Below are positions 1 to 7,068 of a DNA stretch of 64,000 nt, piece by piece; position 1 is the stretch's first letter, and every line of letters begins with the position of its first letter. The stretch lies in contig CBDCYN010000016.1 in assembly GCA_965224205.1 (NCBI GenBank), forward strand, positions 214,528 through 278,527. Reading direction: 5' to 3'. A program made the position numbers and the translations under genes. The notes below the pieces were generated by a model. It was not told the origin of the DNA. It saw only the letters and a list, made by a program, of their open reading frames with translations, and ran no database searches. Source of the stretch: CBDCYN01 sp965224205 (GTDB lineage Bacteria > Planctomycetota > Phycisphaerae > Phycisphaerales > Phycisphaeraceae).

Positions 1-1767
1 GGCGACGCCGGCAAGAGCCTACGCATCTCGATCGACCGCCAAGATAGTGGGTTCTGCGGGTGGTGGATGCACTTTTTCAATTTCCAGAAAAAACCATATG
101 AGTATCTAGACACGACCCCGTACAAATACTTGTCCTTCTGGGTCAAGGGCCAGAACGGTGGCGAGCCGTTTGTCGTGAAGATGGCTGATGAGGAATGGAT
201 CGGTAAGGAAGACTCCCTGCCAGTCGGTGACATCAAAAAATTTCTGCCTAACGGGGTCACCACGCAATGGCAGGAAGTGCAGGTGCCGCTGGACGACATC
301 CGCCGCCTCGACCGCACTAAGATGGGGGGGATGACGCTTGATTTCACCACCTCGGGCCTTTATACGGTCTATATTGACGATGTGAGCCTTAAAGCCAATC
401 CCCAGATCCCCACGCCCGTGACCCGAGCCACGGATATCGACCGCACCAACGATCGACCTTACCCCAAGTCGATGTGGGTGTGGGCATCGGAAACGTTTCT
501 TAACGACGATGCCAAACGGCATGAGCTTTTCGAATTCTGCAAGCAGAACGACATCCAAACCCTCTGGGCCCAGCTGCTGTACACGTTCGAGCCCGAAATC
601 GATTTTAATACCCCCCCTGACCCGGCCAAAGACCCGCCCCAGACCCGCTGCTTGATCCAACACCAAGACAAGCTGCGGCGGTTTATCCGCGAGGCCCATC
701 ATTTCGGCCTCAAGGTCCACGCGTTGGATGGGTACCCGGAATACGCCCAGAAGCCGTTCCACCACGCCCCGCTAGCGGTGGTCGACGCGGTCATCGCGTT
801 CAACCAGGAATCGGCCCCCGCCGAGCGGTACGACGGGATCCACTTTGATAACGAGCCATACCTGCTCATCGGCTGGCAGGACCGTGACCGGCGTCAGCAG
901 GTGCTCGCGGAGTTCCTGGAGCTCAACGCCCAGTGTCAGAAGCGGGTCCGCGAGGGGTCGCAGATGCAGTATGGGATCGATATCCCGTTCTGGTGGCAGA
1001 AGCAGGACGCCGAGACCGGCCAGTTCTTCGGGCAAGTCACCTTTAACAATAGGGACGACGCGGCCAGCTATTTCTGCATCGACCTGCTCGACAACGTGGG
1101 GATCATGAACTACCGCGACCGCGCCGGCGGGGCCGACGGCATGATCGCCCACGGCACCGACATCCTCCAATACGCCGACAAGACCGGCGGGGCCAAGGTG
1201 TACATGGGTATCGAGACCTTCACCTACGACCCCACGGAGGTCTGGTTCGCCACCGGCCTGCCACGCGCCGCCTTCGCCGAAGCGATCCGCGGCCGGGCCA
1301 AGGACTATATGTTGCTTAGCCGCATCCAAGGGTTCCGAGTCCAGACCTTCGACGACGGGTTGAACATCCACGTCGGGATCGAGCTACCCCCCGCGATGAC
1401 CCCGAAAGACAAAGACCGCGTGCGACGGGTCATGGGCGAGATCGCCCGGCGGTTCGGGGTCTCATCAGACCCGGGTCTCAAAGCGGATACCGACCGGCTG
1501 CTCAAAGACGCCGAGTTCGCGCTCGTGGCCGATGTGGAATGGGACCACTACCGGACGCAGAACATCGTCGACCCCGCGACGGAAAACATCTACAGCGGCT
1601 TCGTGGCCACCTCCATCATGCTCTCCAAAACCACGTTCGCGGACAATACCCTCGCCGAGATGCAAGAGCAGATCGAAGCGGCGGAACAGGAATTCCGCAA
1701 ACACAAGTCCTACGAGGGCATCGCCGTCCATTATTACGAGACCTACCGCAGGCTCATAGGTCAATAG
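1..1767 (+). CDS. Putative glycosidase-like protein with N-terminal carbohydrate-binding-like domain (5' partial)
   Basis: The frame is open from base 1, so the true start lies upstream and the first ATG at 67 is internal. The first ~140 residues look like a beta-sandwich ligand-binding domain: alternating strands, ending in YTVYIDDVSL, a typical closing strand of carbohydrate-binding modules. From about residue 155 (MWVWASETF) the rest resembles a TIM-barrel enzyme, with strand-like blocks such as IQTLWAQLLY, LKVHALDGYPEY and YDGIHFDNEPYLL, the last carrying acidic residues that could be catalytic. The architecture suggests an exported polysaccharide-acting enzyme, but the signal peptide would lie outside the window and no exact family is recognised. 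It ends about 50 bp before ispE on the same strand, so the two may be co-transcribed. Function is inferred from architecture only. Confidence 0.6.
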   Translation, partial: GDAGKSLRISIDRQDSGFCGWWMHFFNFQKKPYEYLDTTPYKYLSFWVKGQNGGEPFVVKMADEEWIGKEDSLPVGDIKKFLPNGVTTQWQEVQVPLDDIRRLDRTKMGGMTLDFTTSGLYTVYIDDVSLKANPQIPTPVTRATDIDRTNDRPYPKSMWVWASETFLNDDAKRHELFEFCKQNDIQTLWAQLLYTFEPEIDFNTPPDPAKDPPQTRCLIQHQDKLRRFIREAHHFGLKVHALDGYPEYAQKPFHHAPLAVVDAVIAFNQESAPAERYDGIHFDNEPYLLIGWQDRDRRQQVLAEFLELNAQCQKRVREGSQMQYGIDIPFWWQKQDAETGQFFGQVTFNNRDDAASYFCIDLLDNVGIMNYRDRAGGADGMIAHGTDILQYADKTGGAKVYMGIETFTYDPTEVWFATGLPRAAFAEAIRGRAKDYMLLSRIQGFRVQTFDDGLNIHVGIELPPAMTPKDKDRVRRVMGEIARRFGVSSDPGLKADTDRLLKDAEFALVADVEWDHYRTQNIVDPATENIYSGFVATSIMLSKTTFADNTLAEMQEQIEAAEQEFRKHKSYEGIAVHYYETYRRLIGQ

Positions 1768-1818
1768 CAAGGCGGCGTTTGAGGTGTGGGTTGCCAACGT
1801 CCCGGTGGAGGCCTTGAT

Positions 1819-2778
1819 GTGTGCGCGACTCCCGCCCGTCTCTGGCTGCGTTGCCCCGCCAAGGTCAATCTAGCCCTATCGGTAGGCCGCGCCGACGCGC
1901 AGGGGATGCACCCTTTAGCCAGCTGGATGGTCGGCGTCGAATACGCGGATGAGCTTGTGCTTCGTCGCCTCGACCAAGGCCCCAGCCGGTTCGAGATCCG
2001 CTTCGATCCGGGCTGCCCGGCAGTGACCGGTTGTCGCGTCGATTGGCCGCTGGAAACGGACCTCGCGTTCCGGGCCCATCGCTGTCTTGAAGAGCACGCG
2101 GGCCAACCTCTGCCCGTGGAGCTGAAGCTCACCAAGTGCATCCCCACCGGGGCGGGGCTGGGCGGCGGGTCGAGCAACGCCGCGTCGACCCTCGTGGGGC
2201 TGCGTCGCTTGTTCTCGCTGGAGGTCGACGCGCAAACCGTCCTGCGCCTAGCGGGTGGGTTGGGCAGCGACGTGCCGTTCCTCGTGACCGCCGTATTAGG
2301 CCGGCCCTCAGCCCTGGTGACCGGCTTAGGAGAAACGGTCGAACCGCGGGTGATGCACCAGGCCCTGGATCTGGTGCTGATCTTCCCACCGCCGGGCGTG
2401 ACCTGCCCCACGAACGAGGTCTACCGCGCCTTTGATCGCCTGTTCCCCAGCCCCACCCACACCGACCGTGAGCCCGCCGACCCGTCACGGGTCCTGGCGT
2501 TGATGGAGTCGTCACCGCTAAAGTCGCATTTACTTTTTAATGACCTGGCCCAACCCGCGTACAGCGTGGCCCCCCGTTTGAAACAGGCCCACGACTTGCT
2601 GGAGCGACAGTTGGGCGTGCCGGTGCACGTCACGGGGTCGGGGTCGACGCTGTTCGTACTAGCGCCATCACAGGCCGCGTGCTCAGAGCTTGCAGAAAGC
2701 ATTTGGGCCAAGCTTGGCCTGCACGCCATCGCGACCCGGACCCTGCTTGTTTCTCATCCCGAAGGTTCGGGCCCGTAG
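1819..2778 (+). CDS. ispE: 4-diphosphocytidyl-2-C-methyl-D-erythritol kinase (IspE)
   Basis: GHMP-family kinase that phosphorylates CDP-methylerythritol with ATP in the non-mevalonate isoprenoid pathway, in the cytoplasm. Motif 1 is PAKVNLALSV near the start, the glycine-rich ATP loop is PTGAGLGGGSSNAAS about a third of the way in, and VTGSGSTLFVLA near the end matches the third GHMP motif. I chose the GTG at 1819 because GGAGG at 1807-1811 lies 7 bases before it and because IspE proteins usually begin about ten residues before PAKVN. An in-frame GTG at 1786 would add 11 residues. At about 319 residues it is slightly longer than the E. coli enzyme. No other isoprenoid gene is nearby. Confidence 0.88.
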   Translation: MCATPARLWLRCPAKVNLALSVGRADAQGMHPLASWMVGVEYADELVLRRLDQGPSRFEIRFDPGCPAVTGCRVDWPLETDLAFRAHRCLEEHAGQPLPVELKLTKCIPTGAGLGGGSSNAASTLVGLRRLFSLEVDAQTVLRLAGGLGSDVPFLVTAVLGRPSALVTGLGETVEPRVMHQALDLVLIFPPPGVTCPTNEVYRAFDRLFPSPTHTDREPADPSRVLALMESSPLKSHLLFNDLAQPAYSVAPRLKQAHDLLERQLGVPVHVTGSGSTLFVLAPSQAACSELAESIWAKLGLHAIATRTLLVSHPEGSGP

Positions 2779-2955
2779 CGTTCGGGCAAGACACGGAGGG
2801 CGCCAGTCCGCTGCGATACCCACCGTGTATTTTTCGCCACGGGTTGAGGTCGCGACGATTGAACCACCAGACGAATGGTCGATGCCCGTCTGATCATTGG
2901 CCTTGTCTCTGGGCCTCGGTGGCCGGCCGGCCTCAACCCGTGTCGGGGCCCGTCG

Positions 2956-3453
2956 TCACCGCCGGTCGTAGACCAGGTCACGCGCCTGTTTGAGCAATTC
3001 GGGGGGGACCTCGGGCATCGGGTAATAGAGCTGTAGGTATTCGCGAAGCTGTATCGGCTCAGCGACACGCAGGTAGACGACCGGTTCGAGGGTTTGAGCC
3101 GCGAAGGTAATCGCTCTGGCCAGCCGGTCCGGCGCCGCGGCGAGAAGCAGCTCCCCGTTGGGTTCAAATCGGACCGGGATCATTGAGAACTGCCAGGCTT
3201 GGCGTCGTGAGATCAGCTCCAGGGCTTCAGGGTCGTGTTCCTGCTGTGATAGATCGATCGTCCCGGTATTGCGGTGGTATTGCTCGACCCAAGCCTGCTC
3301 GATCGAGTGGATCGTCACGTCGAACATCCGCTCAGCGAGCACCCCGAATGGGGTCTTCGTCCTCTTCTGCGCCTGGCAGATCTCTAGCACCTGCTGCTCG
3401 GTCAGTACGCCCTGCTCAACGAGGACCTGCCCGATCTTGATCAATTTTGACAC
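2956..3453 (-). CDS. Stand-alone GspE/PilB N-terminal (MshEN-like) domain protein
   Basis: A 165-residue protein that resembles only the N-terminal regulatory domain of type II secretion/type IV pilus assembly ATPases. It begins with the typical IGQVLVEQGVLTEQQVLEIC segment, continues through IDLSQQEHDPEALELISRRQAW, and ends with the LRVAEPIQLREYLQLYYP block. There is no Walker box or ATPase domain and the frame stops soon after, so this is a free-standing domain and not an obvious truncation. In PilB/MshE proteins this domain binds c-di-GMP or the platform partner; a signalling or adaptor role here is inference. The start is a GTG at 3453 with AAGGGG 8 bases upstream. It is divergent from the CsrA-receiver gene across about 465 bp. 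Confidence 0.7.
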   Translation of the reverse strand: MSKLIKIGQVLVEQGVLTEQQVLEICQAQKRTKTPFGVLAERMFDVTIHSIEQAWVEQYHRNTGTIDLSQQEHDPEALELISRRQAWQFSMIPVRFEPNGELLLAAAPDRLARAITFAAQTLEPVVYLRVAEPIQLREYLQLYYPMPEVPPELLKQARDLVYDRR

Positions 3454-3468
3454 CCCGATGGCCCCTTC

Positions 3469-3498
3469 TCTATAGTTTGCCGAATCTTCTGCCGTAAA
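3469..3498 (-). promoter_or_regulatory. Possible sigma70-type promoter of the GspE-N-domain gene
   Basis: On the minus strand TTTACG (3493-3498) and TATAGA (3469-3474) are separated by 18 bases and lie just ahead of the ribosome-binding site for the gene starting at 3453. The match is moderate and based on position and consensus only. Confidence 0.35.
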
Positions 3499-3869
3499 AA
3501 TTTAATATCAATCCACCTCACTGGGTTTATCGTCCTCGCGAGGGGGAAAGGTTGACCCACGTCAATTACCACCAAAACAATGAAGCGTGGGCGGTGACAA
3601 TAAGAGCGTGTGAGGCGAAAAATTAGGAAGATTCAAGTCGAGAGCTTCGTCCATGTCACACCACCTCCGACGGTCATACGGCCATGAATACGCTATTCCC
3701 ATGCCGCAGTCGCCGTGGTCGTTTGACGTTCATGGATTCATTGCGTAACCGGCGATCGGTTGTTCGGGATGCAATTCGATCGATCAAAATTCATCCCATG
3801 CTCAACAGGGGGAAAATCCGAAAATTTTTCCTAATTTTCCTAAAGATCCAAAGCAATACGTCCGATAAA
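3499..3869. other. Intergenic region without a supported gene
   Basis: This divergent spacer is more AT-rich than its surroundings toward the right end. It contains a 63-codon frame (3684-3875) with no ribosome-binding site and no recognisable protein features, which I do not accept as a gene. Presumably it holds the promoters of both flanking genes. Confidence 0.5.
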
Positions 3870-3918
3870 GGATAGGAAAGGGGAGGCTCCACACACGCAA
3901 GGAGAAAAGGAGCCTACG
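3870..3918 (+). promoter_or_regulatory. GGA-rich leader hairpin, probable CsrA autoregulatory site
   Basis: Five GGA triplets occur in the last 49 bases before the start codon, at 3870, 3875, 3882, 3901 and 3909. AGGCTCC (3884-3890) is the exact reverse complement of GGAGCCT (3909-3915), giving a 7-bp stem that buries the proximal Shine-Dalgarno GGAG. The 18-base loop displays a second GGAG at 3901-3904. GGA in hairpin loops and over the Shine-Dalgarno is the known CsrA-binding arrangement, and the gene that follows encodes a CsrA domain, so negative autoregulation is likely. Binding itself is inference. Confidence 0.65.
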
Positions 3919-4524
3919 ATGCTTGTTTTGGAACGCCGCCCAGGTACATCCATCCGAATTGGTGATAACATCCACGTTGAAATCCGAGAGATCCGCAGCC
4001 GCAGCTCGGTCAAATTGGCAATCCGTGCCCCGAGACAGATCCCCATTGTCCGTGACGAGCTGATCACTGATCAATCGCCGACACACGCCCCACTGGGGAC
4101 GCCTCAAGGTCTTCGGGTCACCCTCGTCGAAGATAACCTCAGTCATGCAAAGCTGATACGTCACGCTCTGGCTGAAAACGGCGTTCGTGACATCACGCTC
4201 CACAGCACCGGCAATGACGCGATCACGTCCCTAAGCCCTTCGGATCAAGCCGCTCCAGAAGCGGTCAAACCCAACCTCATCTTCCTGGACTACATGTTGC
4301 CAGATATCACCGGCTTGGACATCCTACGCGAGTTACGTCGCCAAGACGCGTACCGGTCCACCCCCGTTGTCATGCTCAGCGTCTCTGGGCAAGAGCAGCA
4401 CGTCTCTCAATGCCTAGCCAGCGGAGCCAACGCGTTTGTGGTTAAAGAAACCGGGTATGGCCAGTTGCGGGACTCCATCGCGAGGGTTGCAGAATTCTGG
4501 ACACACACCCGGTTGGTTGCGTAA
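3919..4524 (+). CDS. CsrA domain fused to a response-regulator receiver domain
   Basis: Residues 1-48 are a full CsrA/RsmA core: MLVLERRPGTSIRIGD at the start, IREIRSRSSVKLAIRAP in the middle, and IPIVRDEL at the end, with R45 at the position of the key RNA-contacting arginine of E. coli CsrA. After a proline-rich linker (about 50-64), residues 65-200 form a receiver domain with the acidic pair E71/D72, phospho-acceptor D124 in FLDYMLPD, S154 at the conserved Ser/Thr position and K176 in VVKE. All receiver hallmark residues are present. CsrA normally acts as a dimer of ~60-residue chains that bind GGA motifs in mRNA leaders; here phosphorylation could directly tune RNA binding or dimerisation. 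No histidine kinase is nearby. Tandem AAGGAG sites at 3899 and 3907 precede the ATG. The domain calls are firm; the regulatory logic is inferred. Confidence 0.85.
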   Translation: MLVLERRPGTSIRIGDNIHVEIREIRSRSSVKLAIRAPRQIPIVRDELITDQSPTHAPLGTPQGLRVTLVEDNLSHAKLIRHALAENGVRDITLHSTGNDAITSLSPSDQAAPEAVKPNLIFLDYMLPDITGLDILRELRRQDAYRSTPVVMLSVSGQEQHVSQCLASGANAFVVKETGYGQLRDSIARVAEFWTHTRLVA

Positions 4525-4777
4525 GAATCTCCATCTGATTGACATATAAAATTTTTGTGTATAAAGAGAGTCGTGGATGGAGCCTGAAACATGGGAGGCC
4601 CGGTCATGGAGGACCTGTCGCGGTTCTGTTGTCTGTAGATTACGGCAGCGTCGTGTTCGGGGCTCCGCAGACGGTTGAGGCAGCCCAATGCTTTGTCATG
4701 GTTGAAATTTCGGGCCAACGGCTCGGCGGGGCGCGCGTCAGCAAGTGGGTTCCTGATCGAACATCGGCCATGGCTTA
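4525..4777. other. Intergenic region without a supported gene
   Basis: A spacer that holds only a short frame (4539-4778) running into the mobile element that follows. I see no Shine-Dalgarno or protein signature, and nothing else recognisable. Confidence 0.5.
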
Positions 4778-4889
4778 GAGCGTATCCCGAAATGGTGTAC
4801 GACGCCCCCAGCGAGCCGCGACCGTGAGGCAGCGGGTTTCTCGGAATACCCCGACCACTTGACGTCGAACACGAAAGCGGGAAACGCTC
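4778..4889 (-). mobile_element. 112-bp TA-flanked palindromic element, copy A
   Basis: A non-coding element with imperfect terminal inverted repeats of about 27 bp starting GAGCG, bounded by TA on each side (4776-4777 and 4890-4891). It is the reverse complement of copy B (32840-32951), with the same length and only about seven differences, and also matches copy C (40212-40323). Size, lack of an open frame, palindromic ends and TA flanks are those of a miniature element mobilised by an IS630/Tc1-mariner transposase. One IS630-type transposase lies directly downstream, though its ends were not shown to match. Confidence 0.8.
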
Positions 4890-4955
4890 TAGAGCAACTG
4901 GCGTAATTAATCTTGAATAGTCGATAAGCATGATTTATGGCAAGGAGGCCTCGTC

Positions 4956-5934
4956 ATGGCGTATTCGATGGACTTGCGGCAGCGTGTGGTGGCGGCGGTG
5001 GAATCGGGGGACTCGATCGCATCGGTGGCACGGCGGTTTTCCGTCACGTGGCCGACGGTGCGTGATTGGCCAGATCGGGCCCGTGGCGGCGAGTTGATGG
5101 CGGGCACACCGGGGCCAAGGGATCGGTGAAGCTCACGGCGGACGATGAGCAGCGGATGCGTCAAGCGGTCGCGGCGCAGCCGGGCATCACCGCCAAACAA
5201 TTGATGGCGAGGCTGAGTGTCCCCGTGGTGGAGTCCACCGTCTGTCGGGCGTTGAAGCGGCTGGGGCTGTCGCTCAAAAGAAGTCGCTGATCGCCGCCGA
5301 GCAAGATCGACCCGACGTGGTCGATCGTCGCCGAAACTTCACGATCGCCCGTCGGTTCATCGATCCGGGGAGTCGGGTGTTTCTCGATGAATCCGGAGCC
5401 AAGACGAACATGACGCGTCGGTATGGCTGGTCGTCGATGGGGCAACGTTGCGTCGATCACACGCCCCACGGCCATTGGAAAACGGTGACGATGCTTAGCG
5501 TCATCCGACTCGAGGGGGTGGTTCAAGACGCGACGATCGTGCTCGACGGGCCGATGAACAGCGAGACGTTCCTGGCCTACACCCAACAGTGCCTGGCCCC
5601 GGCGTTGCGTCGCGGCGACATCGTGGTGATGGACAACCTGTCGAGCCACAAGGTCAAGGGTGTGCGTGAGGCGATCGAGGCGGCGGGGGCTGAGGCGTGG
5701 TATCTGCCGCCGTATTCGCCGGACCTGAACCCGATCGAGAAGTTGTGGTCGAAGGTCAAGGCGTGGTTGTGTCGCGTGGGGGCCAAGACGTTGGACACGC
5801 TGACCGAGGTCATCGCCGACGCCCTGCGAGCCGTTCATGCCACTGAATGCAGAAACTACTTTGAATCCTGTGGCTATCAAGAATATTCACGCAATATGCT
5901 ATACCTTCCTCGGGTGAGTTTGTCTGATCGGTAG
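4956..5934 (+). pseudogene. IS630-family transposase with two frameshifts
   Basis: The protein can be followed through three frames. It starts MAYSMDLRQRVVAAVESGDS (helix-turn-helix), then passes -1 near 5118 (one base short in CCAAGGGA) into GSVKLTADDEQRMRQAV, and -1 again at the AAAAG near 5273-5279 into the DDE domain. Catalytic residues are visible: D in VFLDESGAK, D in VVMDNLSSHK and E in PDLNPIEKLW. Together this covers a normal IS630 transposase of about 325 residues. Some IS630 elements use one programmed frameshift; two suggest decay. A Shine-Dalgarno AAGGAGG precedes the ATG. Element ends were not identified with confidence; another IS630 element begins directly after the stop. Confidence 0.8.
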
Positions 5935-5935
5935 A

Positions 5936-7051
5936 ATAGGCTGACGTTAGCGGTTTGATTTTACTACGAAGTCACTGGACACAGGAGGCATGGATGCTTC
6001 AGATCACATTGACGGACGATGCGGTGGCGGCGTTGGATCGGGGGCGTTTTAGCGATCCAGATCCGCGGGTGCGGCGGAAGTTGCAGGTGGTTTGGCTCAA
6101 GAGCCATGGGTTGGCACATCGGCAGATCGCGGCCTTGGCAGGGGTCAGCAGCCGGACGGTGCAGCGTTATTTGAATACGTACCTCGACGGTGGGATCGAG
6201 GCGTTGAGGCAAAACGGCTACCGGGGTCAGCCCAGTCAATTGAACGCGCACGGCCCGAAGGTCAAGGCGTCTTTGGAACAACACCCGCCGTCGACGATCC
6301 ACGAGGCGAGCCATCAGATCACGCAACTCACCGGTCTGCGTCGCGGCCCGACGCAAGTGCGAGCTTTTTTGAAACGGCTGGGTCTGCGTCGTCGCAAGCT
6401 CGGGGGTGTGCCGGGCAAGCTTGATCAGGCCAAGCATCAACAGCAGCGTGAATTCCTTGAACAGACCCTCGATCCGGCTTTGGACGAAGCCGAACGGGGT
6501 GATCGCAGGGTTTTTTTGTAGACGCCTGCCACTTCGTCCATGGCGCGTTTCTGTGCTACGTGTGGTGCGTGGTGAGGCTGTTCATCCGCACGCCCACCGG
6601 CCGCCGCCGGCTGAACGTGTTGGGGGCGTTGGATTTCGTGACCCGAGAGTTGGTGACCGTCACGAACACGACGTACATCACGGCCCAAACGGTCTGCGAA
6701 TTACTCGAGACGCTCGCGGGGCGTTACCCCGGCCAAGCGATCACCCTGGTGCTGGACAACGCGCGGTATCAACGCTGCCGGTTGGTCCAAGATCGGGCCG
6801 TGGGGTTGGGCATCGAGTTGATGTTCCTGCCGTCCTACTCGCCGCACCTGAACCTGATCGAACGGATCTGGGGCCTGCTCAAGAAACGCTGCCTCAACGG
6901 CCGGTACTACGAAACGTTCGATCGATTTCAGCAAGCCATCCACGACGGCATCGCCAAGCTGGCCACCGACGACAAACCCAACGTCCAAACCCTCATCACC
7001 CGCAACTTCCAACACTTCAACAATCGGACAATCTTAGCCGCGTGAGGTATA
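5936..7051 (+). mobile_element. IS630-family insertion sequence, complete copy
   Basis: The right end is fixed by comparison: the last 49 bases of the window (63952-64000) are the reverse complement of about 7003-7051, and identity stops after GAGGTATA, next to a TA. The left end is less certain. TA at 5936-5937 followed by GGCTGACG partly resembles the inverted right end (CT-ACG, CGG and GATT blocks, with a 3-base offset). It carries one transposase gene in two overlapping frames. A TA target is the rule for this family. Confidence 0.7.
5994..7045 (+). CDS. IS630-family transposase, probable -1 frameshift at a T7 run
   Basis: The first frame starts at the ATG at 5994 with AGGAGG 5 bases upstream. 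It encodes a helix-turn-helix region (HRQIAALAGVSSRTVQRYL) and the winged helix part, and stops at 6521 just after GDRRVFL. Continuing in the -1 frame gives FVDACHFVHG and a full DDE domain, with D in VLDNARYQ and the SPHLNLIERIW block carrying the last acidic residue, ending at 7045. The switch point is seven T at 6511-6517 (codons GTT TTT TTG TAG). A homopolymer at that place fits programmed -1 frameshifting or transcriptional slippage, as known in several IS families; a simple loss-of-function deletion is the alternative. The same element exists as a second copy at the right edge of the window, so it was recently mobile. Confidence 0.8.
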
Positions 7052-7068
7052 TAATACCCTTACTTCTG

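Noticed and set aside
5161..5880. 239-codon minus-strand frame over the first IS630 element
   Set aside because: Antisense shadow of the transposase; the DDE motifs are on the plus strand.
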